In this document: positions 8,666 through 17,156 of the stretch, one piece after another
Position numbering within the stretch: the stretch's first letter is position 1
Layout: each line of letters begins with the position of its first letter
Assembly: GCF_000382205.1 (NCBI RefSeq)
Contig: NZ_KB907786.1
Span: 372,001-436,000 of the forward strand
Source of the DNA: Dyadobacter beijingensis DSM 21582
Lineage (GTDB): Bacteria; Bacteroidota; Bacteroidia; Cytophagales; Spirosomataceae
Direction: 5' to 3'
DNA: 64,000 bases
Made by a program: the position numbers and the translations under genes
The notes under the pieces: model-generated
Told to the model about the DNA's origin: nothing
The model's database searches: none
Seen by the model: the letters and a program-made list of their open reading frames with translations, nothing else

Positions 8666-9648
8666 ACCATTTCGCTGTAATCGTTCGAGATTTCTTTGAG
8701 GATGCTGTCGAGTTCGTCGAACGTAGGCGCTTCCACGAGACGCATTCTGTACGGTTTGAAGTGTTCCAGCCCTTTGAAATAATTGGTGTAATGCCTGCGC
8801 ATTTCAAAAACACCTGCTACCGGCCCTTTCCAGCGGATCGAGAATTCGAGGTGCCTGCGGCAGACGTCCACACGCTGCTCCATGGTCGGAGGCGGCAGTT
8901 TTTCACCGGTTTTGAGATAATGCTTGATCTCGTTGAAGATCCACGGGTTACCGATCGTCGCACGGCCTATCATAATGCCGTCCACGCCGTAGGTATTTTT
9001 GTATTCCAAAGCCTTCTCGGGCGTATCGATATCGCCATTACCGAAAATGGGGATGGTAATGCGCGGGTTTTCCTTCACTTTGGCGATCAGCGACCAGTCG
9101 GCCGCGCCCTTGTACATCTGCACGCGGGTACGCCCGTGTATGGACAATGCTTTAATGCCGATGTCCTGCAAACGCTCCGCCACTTCCTGGATGTTTTTGG
9201 TATTGTCGTCCCAGCCGAGGCGGGTTTTGACCGTGACGGGCAAATGCGTCGATTTGATTACGGATTCGGTCATTTTGACCATTTTGGGCACGTCCTGCAA
9301 CAATGCGGCCCCCGCGCCGCGGCAAGCGACATTCTTCACCGGGCAGCCGTAATTGATATCGATGAGGTCGGGGTTCACGCGTGACGCGATCTCCGCGCAC
9401 GAGCCCATCGTTTCCACATCGCTGCCGAAAAGCTGGATACCGACCGGCCTTTCATATTCGAATATATCCAGTTTCTGAACGCTTTTGGCGGCATCCCGGA
9501 TGAGACCTTCCGACGACACGAACTCCGTGTACATCAAATCGGCACCGTTTTCCTTGCATACGGCACGAAACGGCGGGTCGCTCACATCCTCCATGGGCGC
9601 AAGCAGCAGCGGGAATTCACTCAGCTCAATATTTCCAATCTTAACCAT
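8659..9648 (-). CDS. dusB: tRNA-dihydrouridine synthase
   Basis: An FMN enzyme that reduces uridines in tRNA to dihydrouridine. From the chosen start the product is 329 aa, opening with NIELSEFPLLLAPMEDVSD, then INYGCPVKNVACRGAGAALL with catalytic Cys109, and the FMN-phosphate segment GNGDI...GIMIGRA. The start at 9648 is preferred over one 60 bp upstream: it has GAAGGA just ahead, matches the usual family N-terminus and clears the divergent promoter. It heads a minus-strand cluster with the biotin carrier, pyrH and frr. Confidence 0.93.
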   Translation of the reverse strand: MVKIGNIELSEFPLLLAPMEDVSDPPFRAVCKENGADLMYTEFVSSEGLIRDAAKSVQKLDIFEYERPVGIQLFGSDVETMGSCAEIASRVNPDLIDINYGCPVKNVACRGAGAALLQDVPKMVKMTESVIKSTHLPVTVKTRLGWDDNTKNIQEVAERLQDIGIKALSIHGRTRVQMYKGAADWSLIAKVKENPRITIPIFGNGDIDTPEKALEYKNTYGVDGIMIGRATIGNPWIFNEIKHYLKTGEKLPPPTMEQRVDVCRRHLEFSIRWKGPVAGVFEMRRHYTNYFKGLEHFKPYRMRLVEAPTFDELDSILKEISNDYSEMVC

Positions 9649-9684
9649 AATCCTTCGTCTGCACTTCGCAGTATTATAATAAAC

Positions 9685-9696
9685 TGTAAATTTACA
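9685..9696. promoter_or_regulatory. Palindromic TGTAAATTTACA between dusB and the CPBP gene
   Basis: A perfect 12-bp palindrome in the 54-bp divergent gap. Read either way it contains TAAATTTA, one base off the Bacteroidota -7 box TAnnTTTG, so it may serve as a shared bidirectional -7 element or as an operator. Confidence 0.35.
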
Positions 9697-9702
9697 CCAA
9701 TT

Positions 9703-10659
9703 ATGCAAAATAGTAACCCGAATCTGGTCGTATCCCGTGTACCCGGCACCTGGGGCAGCTTATTGGTATTGGTCGGTTTCATGCTCATCGGCATGGCCGT
9801 GGGCAATGTCCTGGCAGTGATGGCGCTCGCCATTTACCTCGGAGCCGACACCGAAAGCGTGACGGCCCTGCTCACGCAACTCTTCGCCGATCCCGGAAAA
9901 ATACCGAATGGGTGGAATGCGCTGATGATCATGCAGGGTACCGTTCATTTCTTCTCCTACCTGCTTCCGACACTCATTTACTGGTTTTACATCGAACGCC
10001 GTACGATCGCCCAGTTCAGTACGGGCCGTGCGCCGGCCGCGCATGTCTGGGCATTGGCATTTGTGCTGGTACTCGCATTTATACCCGTGAACAGTAAGTT
10101 TATCGAATGGAATGCGGCAATGGACCTGCCGGATGCATTGTCGGGGTTGGAAAAATGGATGCGCGACAAGGAAGACCAGCTTTCGGTGATGACCGAATTT
10201 TTGACTAGTTACAAGAGTTTCGGCCAATTACTGATTGCATTATTCGTAGTGACGCTGCTGCCAGCGCTGGGGGAGGAATTCCTGTTCCGGGGCGTGATCC
10301 AAACGAAATTACACCAGGAATTGCGCAATATCCACGTGGCGATCTGGCTCGCGGCCGCCATTTTCAGCGCCATTCATTTCCAGTTTTATGGGTTTCTGCC
10401 GCGCATGATGCTTGGTGCATTGTTCGGCTATCTGTATTATTGGACCGGGAATTTATGGGTGCCCGTGCTCGCGCATTTCGTGAACAACGGTTTTGTGCTG
10501 GTAATGATGTATTTGCATAATGTGGGGATTGTGGAGATCAATATCGAGGAGTCGAAATCGATGCCGTTCCTGCTCATCCTGGCTTCGCTGGTGGTGTCCG
10601 CGGTAATACTCGGCATCATCCGAAAGAGCAGCGGACCGGACGCTTCCCGAAACTTTTAA
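9703..10659 (+). CDS. CPBP (CAAX-type) intramembrane metalloprotease
   Basis: 318 aa with about 7-8 membrane segments. The glutamic-type intramembrane protease motifs are complete: EExxxR at 191-196 (EEFLFR), FxxxH at 221-225 (FSAIH) and HxxxN at 258-262 (HFVNN). The family cleaves or modifies proteins within the membrane; bacterial substrates are mostly unknown. It is the first gene of a plus-strand run with DUF2007 (24 bp later) and cdsA, so a link to membrane lipid or envelope homeostasis is plausible but inferred. Confidence 0.9.
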   Translation: MQNSNPNLVVSRVPGTWGSLLVLVGFMLIGMAVGNVLAVMALAIYLGADTESVTALLTQLFADPGKIPNGWNALMIMQGTVHFFSYLLPTLIYWFYIERRTIAQFSTGRAPAAHVWALAFVLVLAFIPVNSKFIEWNAAMDLPDALSGLEKWMRDKEDQLSVMTEFLTSYKSFGQLLIALFVVTLLPALGEEFLFRGVIQTKLHQELRNIHVAIWLAAAIFSAIHFQFYGFLPRMMLGALFGYLYYWTGNLWVPVLAHFVNNGFVLVMMYLHNVGIVEINIEESKSMPFLLILASLVVSAVILGIIRKSSGPDASRNF

Positions 10660-10682
10660 GATAATTTAACATTTCAAAAATA

Positions 10683-10904
10683 ATGGAGGATACCTGGGCG
10701 AAAGCCTACCAGAGCGGACAGGCGATACGGGCTGAAATAGCTCGTGAAATTTTGGAACAGAACGGCATTGCAGCGGTGATCGTGGACAAGAAGGATAGCA
10801 ACTACCCGGTTTTCGGCAACTTTGAAGTGCATGTCCCCGCTGCCGACCTCGCGACGGCCCAAACGATACTGAAGAATGAAGAAGCGCTTAGAGACTCTGA
10901 ATAA
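10683..10904 (+). CDS. DUF2007 small protein
   Basis: A 73-residue soluble protein of the DUF2007 (putative signal-transducing, PII-like fold) family: MEDTWAKAYQSGQAIRAEIA, NGIAAVIVDKKDS, then FEVHVPAADLATAQTIL. The pattern suggests a small ferredoxin-like domain. Function is not established. Its last 29 bp overlap the start of cdsA in another frame, so the two are probably translationally coupled and made together. Confidence 0.85.
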   Translation: MEDTWAKAYQSGQAIRAEIAREILEQNGIAAVIVDKKDSNYPVFGNFEVHVPAADLATAQTILKNEEALRDSE

Positions 10905-11709
10905 TTTACAGCAAAGAACCATCACCGGACTTGCAGGCGTAGTTGTCATTATCAGTTGCATTGTTTACAGCGAATGGTCCTTCCTGCTGCTTTTTTGCGC
11001 GATCAGTTCCCTGACACAACTTGAATTTTACAAACTGCTGGGCCTGGACGGCAACCAGCCGCTGACGTATTATGGCACCTTCTGTGGCACAGTCATGATG
11101 CTTTTGGCGTATTTGATAGAACAGGACATTGTCGAGTTTGAAAATTACTTCATTATCAGCCCGTTGCTGTCGATGATCTTTTTTATCAAACTCTATAAAA
11201 AGAACGACCTGAAACCCTTTACGAACATTGGTTTTACGTTTCTGGGCATTATTTACGTGGCTTTGCCATTTGCCTTGATCATCGTGATGGCATTGCGCGG
11301 CGGGACGTACAATTACGAGATCGTACTGGGAAGCTTGCTGTTGTTGTGGGCGTCGGATATCGGGGGTTATTTTGCCGGTACCAAGTTCGGGAAACGGAAG
11401 TTGTTCGAGCGGATTTCACCGAAGAAGTCCTGGGAGGGATCGATGGGCAGTGCAGTTTTTGCGGGGATTATTGCATTTGCGCTGGGCCATTATTTCCGTA
11501 CCTTCGAACCCTGGAAGTGGTATTGCATCGGTGCCATTATCGTGGTGGTGGGTACTTACGGCGACCTCGTCGAATCGTTGTTCAAGCGCAGCATTGCCAT
11601 CAAGGATTCGGGGAGCAGCATTCCGGGGCACGGCGGTTTTCTTGATCGTTTCGACGGTCTTTTGTTGTCGGCACCATTTATTGTTACATTTTTGAAGTTA
11701 TTTTCCTGA
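10876..11709 (+). CDS. cdsA: Phosphatidate cytidylyltransferase
   Basis: 277 aa with about eight membrane helices. It makes CDP-diacylglycerol from CTP and phosphatidic acid, the branch point for phospholipids. The C-terminal CDS signature is intact: ESLFKRSIAIKDSGSSIPGH followed by GGFLDRFDG, with the catalytic Asp residues, and SPKKSWEGS upstream. The start overlaps the DUF2007 gene by 29 bp; the MKKRLETLNNLQQR N-terminus fits the family. Confidence 0.95.
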   Translation: MKKRLETLNNLQQRTITGLAGVVVIISCIVYSEWSFLLLFCAISSLTQLEFYKLLGLDGNQPLTYYGTFCGTVMMLLAYLIEQDIVEFENYFIISPLLSMIFFIKLYKKNDLKPFTNIGFTFLGIIYVALPFALIIVMALRGGTYNYEIVLGSLLLLWASDIGGYFAGTKFGKRKLFERISPKKSWEGSMGSAVFAGIIAFALGHYFRTFEPWKWYCIGAIIVVVGTYGDLVESLFKRSIAIKDSGSSIPGHGGFLDRFDGLLLSAPFIVTFLKLFS

Positions 11710-11877
11710 CCAAAGCGGCTTTGTGTAAAATGCAGGGCAATGCCCGGTTACCCGGGTCGTTTGTAAATGAAGGAACGGAATTTTTACAAGTTTTCGGCAG
11801 ACACTATCGGAAGGAAATTTATCATCGTGCAAATCAAAGCTTTCGGGAATGGGTTCCCGGGGCGTAATCTGGAAGGA

Positions 11878-12630
11878 ATGAAACGGAGTTTTTTAATATT
11901 TTTCCTCGTGCTGGCGGGAATGTTGTGTGGCCGGGAGGCTTTTGCTCAGGGAGAACAAAAGGCGATCATCTTCTCGGGTGTCGTCGTAGGCGGTAAAACT
12001 ACCGAACGGCTGCCCGGTGCAACCATATTCATCGTAAATGCAGGCCGTGGAACGCTGGCGAAAAGCGACGGTTCCTTCACGATCCCCGTTTTCCCGGGCG
12101 ATAGCATCGTGTTCAGCTACGTGGGTTATAAGAAACAATACCACGTGGTGCCGAGAGGCTACAATTCCGACATTTACTCGGCGATTGTGGCCCTGCGCGA
12201 AGACGTGGTAACGCTCTCCGGCGTGACCATCTACCCATATTCTACCGAAGAAGAATTTAAAAAGGCTTTCCTTGCCTTGAAACTGCCCGATCAGGCCGAG
12301 CGCGACGCGTTGGCGAAAAGTACCGATCCGGATTATATCAACCGTTTGGCCGCTCAAATGCCGAACAATGCGCAAACCAATTACCGTTATTCGATGGACC
12401 AGCTTATGTTCGGGCGTGAATCGGCGGCTAACAAGGGCTTCGCGACCAGCTTCCCGTTCCTGAACCCGTTCGCATGGGCTAAGTTTATCAAATCCGTCAA
12501 GAACGGCGATTTGAAGCAGAAAGATTGGAGCAAGGAGCTGAATGCGACCCCGCGTGAGAATATCACCAAGCAGGACTTCATCGTCCCCAGCCAGAGCGAG
12601 ATCGACGCCAGAAAGAAGAACAGCAACTAG
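11878..12630 (+). CDS. Exported CarboxypepD_reg-like domain protein
   Basis: 250 aa. A signal peptide (1-24, ending AFAQ) is followed by a CarboxypepD_reg-like beta-sandwich (31-112: FSGVVVGGKTTERLPGATIF, then GSFTIPVFPGDSIVFSYVGY), the domain also found at the N-terminus of SusC/TonB receptors. The rest (115-250) is helical and ends at a polar tail. No receptor or plug follows, so it is a free-standing envelope protein of unknown role. I chose the start at 11878 over one 111 bp upstream because it places the signal peptide at the N-terminus. Its stop overlaps the convergent lpxH stop in CTAG. Confidence 0.8.
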   Translation: MKRSFLIFFLVLAGMLCGREAFAQGEQKAIIFSGVVVGGKTTERLPGATIFIVNAGRGTLAKSDGSFTIPVFPGDSIVFSYVGYKKQYHVVPRGYNSDIYSAIVALREDVVTLSGVTIYPYSTEEEFKKAFLALKLPDQAERDALAKSTDPDYINRLAAQMPNNAQTNYRYSMDQLMFGRESAANKGFATSFPFLNPFAWAKFIKSVKNGDLKQKDWSKELNATPRENITKQDFIVPSQSEIDARKKNSN

Positions 12631-13436
12631 CCGGCGGCCGGTTCGAATCTCCGCAATTGTAATTCATTCCCGTCAAAAACAGCGTAATGCTGCTGCGTGA
12701 CCCATTCGCCGAGGTTAATGTACCGCGAGCGGGCGCTCACGTGCATGTCGAGTACGAGGTGGCGGTGTCCGAAAATGTAGAAGTCGTGGGGCAGCGATGC
12801 CTCCACTTCACGGCAGTATTGGAACAGCCATTCGTTGTCGGCACCTAAGAACCGCTCTTCCCCCTTGTTCACATTAGCCAGCCGGCTCCGTTTCGACCAT
12901 TCCGAGGCGATCCACATGCCCACATCAGGGTGTACGATGCGGAACAGACCCTGAAAGAAGCTGTTTTCAAATACTCTTTTCAAGAACTTGTAGGTGTCGT
13001 CTCCCGGTCCCAGTCCGTCGCCGTGGCCTACTAGCAGCTTTTTCTCGCCCGACGGTGAGCGGACAGTAAAGCTCACCGGGTTGCGGTAAATGGGGGCGCC
13101 GAGCTCTTCGGTGAGGTAGCCCGACATCCACATATCGTGGTTGCCCGTGAAAATGATCAGTTCAATGCCTTCGTCGGCCAGTTCGGCCAGTTTCCCCAGT
13201 AACCTTACAAATCCTTTCGGGATGGCGCGGTGGTATTCAAACCAGAAATCGAAAATGTCGCCGACGAGGAAGATCGTCTGCGCATCGTGCCGTATGGAAT
13301 CGAGCCAGGCTACAATGCGTTTTTCACGCTCCCGGCTGGCGGCGGCGGTGGGAACTCCGAGGTGAAAATCCGAGGCAAAATAAATGCGGCGACCGGGTGC
13401 GAGCGTAATGCTCTTTTGCTGGAATTGAAGGCTCAT
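12627..13436 (-). CDS. lpxH: UDP-2,3-diacylglucosamine diphosphatase
   Basis: 269-residue calcineurin-like phosphoesterase that hydrolyses UDP-2,3-diacylglucosamine to lipid X in lipid A synthesis. The metal-ligand blocks appear in order: ASDFHLG, VGDIFDFWFE, TGNHDMWMSG, VGHGDGLGPGDDTYKF and FGHRH. The HGDGLGPGDD segment is characteristic of the LpxH branch. It shares the CTAG stop overlap (12627-12630) with the convergent gene. Confidence 0.93.
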   Translation of the reverse strand: MSLQFQQKSITLAPGRRIYFASDFHLGVPTAAASREREKRIVAWLDSIRHDAQTIFLVGDIFDFWFEYHRAIPKGFVRLLGKLAELADEGIELIIFTGNHDMWMSGYLTEELGAPIYRNPVSFTVRSPSGEKKLLVGHGDGLGPGDDTYKFLKRVFENSFFQGLFRIVHPDVGMWIASEWSKRSRLANVNKGEERFLGADNEWLFQYCREVEASLPHDFYIFGHRHLVLDMHVSARSRYINLGEWVTQQHYAVFDGNELQLRRFEPAAG

Positions 13437-13582
13437 ACAAATGGCAAATGCCCCGCAATTTACAACGTTCGCGCCAAATGCTTTGCATGAATGCGGCGGC
13501 AGACCACTAACTCAATTATTATCAGCTACTTCCACCAATTGTGTAAATTTAGTATAGTGTTCACCCCATACTAGTAACGCAC

Positions 13583-14962
13583 ATGAAGAATATCACGAAC
13601 AAGGTTGCAGGCGGTATTTTGCTGCTGGCTGCGGTGTCGGAAATGTCGGCAGCGCAGGTGAGGATCAACGACCCCGGCCGGGTGGTGGAGAGAAATGCCG
13701 AGTACCGGGCCAACCGCAAGATCGATCAGGCGGTAGACAAGGGTTTCGATTCATTGGAGGAAGGGATCGGGAATATGTTTAAGAAAAAGGATAAGAAAGC
13801 TGCCGGGAAACCGGCTGAATCCGATAAGCCGAATAGTAATGCCGATGCCGGTCAACAGCCGGAAAATGGCGGAAATGAAGCTGCCGGGGCATCTGCGAAG
13901 ACGGAAAAGCCCACATTGAAATCGTACAGCAAATTCGATTTTATTCCCGGGGAAAAAATTGTAGCCGTGGAGGATTTCGCACAGGATGCCGTAGGGGATT
14001 TTCCGGCCAAATGGAATACCAATTCGTCGGGGGAAGTGGTGACGATCGAAGGTACCGAGGGCAAATGGCTGATGCTCGGGCCGGAGGGTGTGTTTTATCC
14101 CGAATTCGTCACCGAGCTACCCGAAAATTTTACACTGGAATTTAACCTGGCTACCACCTCCGAATTCAGTTTTTATACGGGATTTCTGCGCACGGTCATT
14201 GCGGAAGTCGGTGTGCCTTCGAAGGAATTTACAAAGTGGCAATGGTATGACGGCGGGAAGAAAAACGGGGTGGAAATGGGCCTCCATCCCAAAGACGCCG
14301 GCGGCAGCCAGGGGCTGGCGGCATTCAACGTGTTCGGGGAGGACGGCGCTTCGATCATGCGCAACGAAAAGAGCTTTCCCGCTTTTCATGTGCCGGAGCA
14401 TAATGTGGTCAAGGTGTCGGTATGGCGGCAGAAAGCCCGTTTGAGGTTGTATGTCGATGATTACAAGGTTTGGGATTTGCCTCGTGCATTCGATCCGGCG
14501 CGGAAGTACAATTTCATCGCCTTTTCCAACCACGGCTACCACGAGCAGGCCAACCGGTATTTTATCTCCAACCTGCGCCTCGCCGTAGGTGCGCCCGATA
14601 CCCGCAGCAAGCTCATCACCGAAGGCAAGTTTTCGACGACGGGCATCCATTTCGATGTGAATTCGGCCACGATCAAGCCCGAATCCTACGGTACATTGAA
14701 AGATATCGCCACCGTTCTGACGGAGAATGCGACGGTGAAAGTGAATATCATCGGTCATACCGATTCCGACGGCGACGATGCGGCAAATCTGGCATTATCC
14801 AAAAAGCGGGCCGAAGCTGTTAGGGCGGCACTGTCGGGCGACTTCGGCGTGGATGGCTCACGCATGCAAACCGACGGCAAGGGCGAATCGGAGCCTACCA
14901 CGCCGAACACAACTCCGGAAGGCAAAGCAGGTAACCGGCGGGTGGAATTCGTGAAAATGTAG
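13583..14962 (+). CDS. OmpA-family envelope protein with a lectin-like middle domain
   Basis: 459 aa. A signal peptide (1 to about 24) is followed by a charged low-complexity segment (about 60-110, rich in K, E, A, N), a beta-sandwich resembling LamG/concanavalin-like domains (about 115-340) and a C-terminal OmpA peptidoglycan-binding domain (about 345-459). In the last, the IHFDVNSATIKPES, GHTDSDGDDAANLALSKKRA and NRRVEF blocks supply the Asp and Arg that hold diaminopimelate. It should anchor at the wall in the periplasm or outer membrane; the middle-domain ligand is unknown. Confidence 0.88.
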   Translation: MKNITNKVAGGILLLAAVSEMSAAQVRINDPGRVVERNAEYRANRKIDQAVDKGFDSLEEGIGNMFKKKDKKAAGKPAESDKPNSNADAGQQPENGGNEAAGASAKTEKPTLKSYSKFDFIPGEKIVAVEDFAQDAVGDFPAKWNTNSSGEVVTIEGTEGKWLMLGPEGVFYPEFVTELPENFTLEFNLATTSEFSFYTGFLRTVIAEVGVPSKEFTKWQWYDGGKKNGVEMGLHPKDAGGSQGLAAFNVFGEDGASIMRNEKSFPAFHVPEHNVVKVSVWRQKARLRLYVDDYKVWDLPRAFDPARKYNFIAFSNHGYHEQANRYFISNLRLAVGAPDTRSKLITEGKFSTTGIHFDVNSATIKPESYGTLKDIATVLTENATVKVNIIGHTDSDGDDAANLALSKKRAEAVRAALSGDFGVDGSRMQTDGKGESEPTTPNTTPEGKAGNRRVEFVKM

Positions 14963-15022
14963 CGGTGGTATGGTTTTTCAAAAGGCTCTTTCTAGCTTGC
15001 ATTCATTTAAAGAACCTGTGAA

Positions 15023-15766
15023 ATGAAACGATACCTATCCATTTTGATGCTGTCGGCAGCCCTGCTGGCCGTGTTTGCGCCTGCATTTGCCCAGGCCCCG
15101 AAGAAGATCCCCGCCGACAAGCAGCGCGCATTGCTCTGGAAGCCCGACAAGGGGCAGTATTATTTCAGTCACGCGCTCGTTTTCGATTATCAGAACAAAT
15201 CCGACAAAACGAGCGGAACGCTTAAAATCCACGTCGACCCGGTGACGGGTGGCATGTGTTTCGTGAAAGAAACGAGCTTCGGCCAGGGCGGTAAGAGCTT
15301 CGATTTCGTGATCGGTTTTCCCGATGGGAAATACATTTTTTGCGGCACCGACGAAGACGGCAAAAAAGTGCGGGTGAACGAGGTTGTGAAAGAATTTAAG
15401 CCCGATGTCGATACCAAAAAGCAGCAGCAGGACGATTTCAAGACTTATGTAGTGCCGACCGGGAACAAACGGGACGACTTTGGCCTGGCCAGCACGGAAT
15501 ACGATCTCACGTATGCGACCTCGGGCACGCAGGAAAAGATCTGGCTCACCCAAACGCCATTCAGCGTATACCCGATCTACGGCCTGGAATTTGTGGAAAG
15601 TGCCGTCAGCCTGCCGGTTTCATTCGATTACATGAACCTGCTGCCATCTGACCTGCTGCTTTCGGAGATCAATTCGAAAGATGTGGTTTTGAAACTGAAA
15701 AGCTTTGGGAAAGACCCTTACACGGCTAATGCCAAAGGTTACGCGGTGGTGAAGGTCAACGATTAA
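15023..15766 (+). CDS. Secreted protein of unknown family
   Basis: 247 aa with a clear signal peptide (1-24, ending PAFAQ). I do not recognise the family. The mature part looks beta-rich, with no Cys pair or catalytic motif; it contains a KQQQDDF turn near residue 135. It lies 60 bp after the OmpA-family gene on the same strand and ends at a strong terminator, so the two may form a short envelope operon. Confidence 0.7.
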   Translation: MKRYLSILMLSAALLAVFAPAFAQAPKKIPADKQRALLWKPDKGQYYFSHALVFDYQNKSDKTSGTLKIHVDPVTGGMCFVKETSFGQGGKSFDFVIGFPDGKYIFCGTDEDGKKVRVNEVVKEFKPDVDTKKQQQDDFKTYVVPTGNKRDDFGLASTEYDLTYATSGTQEKIWLTQTPFSVYPIYGLEFVESAVSLPVSFDYMNLLPSDLLLSEINSKDVVLKLKSFGKDPYTANAKGYAVVKVND

Positions 15767-15768
15767 TC

Positions 15769-15797
15769 AAAAATGGGCGCCCATAGCGCCCATTTTT
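15769..15797. terminator. Bidirectional terminator (12-bp perfect stem)
   Basis: Arms 15769-15780 (AAAAATGGGCGC) and 15786-15797 pair perfectly around loop CCATA. The A- and T-ends serve both the plus-strand secreted gene and the minus-strand DUF4494 gene, which converge here. Confidence 0.9.
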
Positions 15798-15801
15798 GAT
15801 T

Positions 15802-16338
15802 TTATGCATTCTCGGCTGGTACCGCTTCGGCCGCATTCTCCGCCGCCGCACGTTCTGCCATTACTTCACTCAATGGCCGCATATTGGCCGGTATTTCAGG
15901 CTCCTTATCTTCATCTGCGGAGTATGGGAACACGTCGAGGATCGGCGTGAGGTTGATGTCCGTCACTTCGTAGGGAATCAGGAAGTTACGCATGCTCTCG
16001 TTAATACGGTCGAGCGCCTGCTGAATGCCCTCGCTGTTGACCAGCATATAATTCACGATCTTCTTCTCTTTACCGCTTTTTTCGTCCACGGAAAAGTAAA
16101 TTACCTTGGCCTTGAACCATTGTTCGCCGTCTTCGTAGGCGAAAAGATCGGCCAGGCGCATTTTTGAAATGGCAGTTACGCTGAAATCGCTGGCATCGGT
16201 CACGATCTGCTTGTACAGCCGCGCTTCGGACTCCGTATACGAAACGGCATCAACGAGATATGTCTCGTTGATCGTTTTCAACCTTCCTGCTTCATCTTCT
16301 TTTTGATACCGAATTTTTCCTAAATACCAGCTGGCCAT
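15802..16338 (-). CDS. DUF4494 domain protein
   Basis: 178 aa from the start at 16338. It matches the Bacteroidota DUF4494 pattern: WYLGKIRYQK, YLVDAVSYTESEARLYK, WFKAKVIYFSVDEKSG, NYMLVNSEGIQQAL and an end near DVFPY. An Ala/Glu-rich tail (about 160-178) follows. The function is not known. A frame extending 45 codons upstream is open, but the family begins at MASWYLG, so the shorter start is used. No signal peptide; probably cytoplasmic. Confidence 0.88.
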   Translation of the reverse strand: MASWYLGKIRYQKEDEAGRLKTINETYLVDAVSYTESEARLYKQIVTDASDFSVTAISKMRLADLFAYEDGEQWFKAKVIYFSVDEKSGKEKKIVNYMLVNSEGIQQALDRINESMRNFLIPYEVTDINLTPILDVFPYSADEDKEPEIPANMRPLSEVMAERAAAENAAEAVPAENA

Positions 16339-16484
16339 GTTTGTGTCGATTGGGTGAAAATTTAGAGTCTGCAAATGTAGAGGCTGGCCCGAAAGCACGC
16401 AAAAAATAACTCCACAAAGTAATAATCCCCGCCGCAGGCATGCGTTCTGATACCTACTGTTTAACTTGCGCAAAATATATTGTA

Positions 16485-17117
16485 ATGAAAAAACACATTT
16501 GGATAGCCGCTATCGTGCTCGTTGCGGCTGTAATGACGGGTTGTGGAGTGAGCCGCCAGGTATCGGAGGCGAAGGTTTTCGGCGATTGCAAATACAATAT
16601 CGCGTCGGTCGACAGCGTGTACCTGGCCGGTATCGATATCCGGGAATTCAGGAATGTAAAAAGTTTTGCCGACCTGGACCTGGCGCGGTACCCGCAGCTG
16701 GCGATGGGCCTGCTGCGCAAAAATGTCCCGCTTAACCTCCGCGTGAATGTCGATATTACCAATCCAACGCGCAAACGCGCGGCGATCAACCAGCTTGAAT
16801 ACAAGGTACTGCTGACGGAAAGCGAGATATTTAACGGTTACCTGAGCCAGCTCATCGAGGTAATGCCCGGCACCACACCCACACGCGTACCCGTGAGCCT
16901 GCAAACGAATGCATACCAGCTGATTTCCAACGACCAGACCCGCGACCAGTTCGTGAGCATGATCCTGTCGCTCACGGGCAAGTCCGATGCGAAACCGACG
17001 AAATTCGTTGTGAAAGTGCGGCCTACGTTGGATATTGCCGGCAAGCAGGTCAATTATCCCGGCTACATTACTTTCGAAAAAGAGATAACCAGCCAGATGC
17101 TCACCGGAGCGCGGTAG
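16485..17117 (+). CDS. Lipoprotein with LEA-type-2-like (WHy) fold
   Basis: 210 aa. A lipoprotein signal ends in the lipobox MTGC (residues about 16-19). The mature part has the LEA14/WHy layout: repeated beta segments with VPLNLRVNVDITNPTRKRAAI (here split) and a later RVPVSLQTNA, describing a periplasmic single-domain protein. The family is linked to desiccation or envelope stress in other organisms, but no specific role is known. The start at 16485 puts the lipoprotein signal at the N-terminus. Confidence 0.75.
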   Translation: MKKHIWIAAIVLVAAVMTGCGVSRQVSEAKVFGDCKYNIASVDSVYLAGIDIREFRNVKSFADLDLARYPQLAMGLLRKNVPLNLRVNVDITNPTRKRAAINQLEYKVLLTESEIFNGYLSQLIEVMPGTTPTRVPVSLQTNAYQLISNDQTRDQFVSMILSLTGKSDAKPTKFVVKVRPTLDIAGKQVNYPGYITFEKEITSQMLTGAR

Positions 17118-17156
17118 CAATTGATTTACACATAAGCATCCAACTGCCACACTGTT

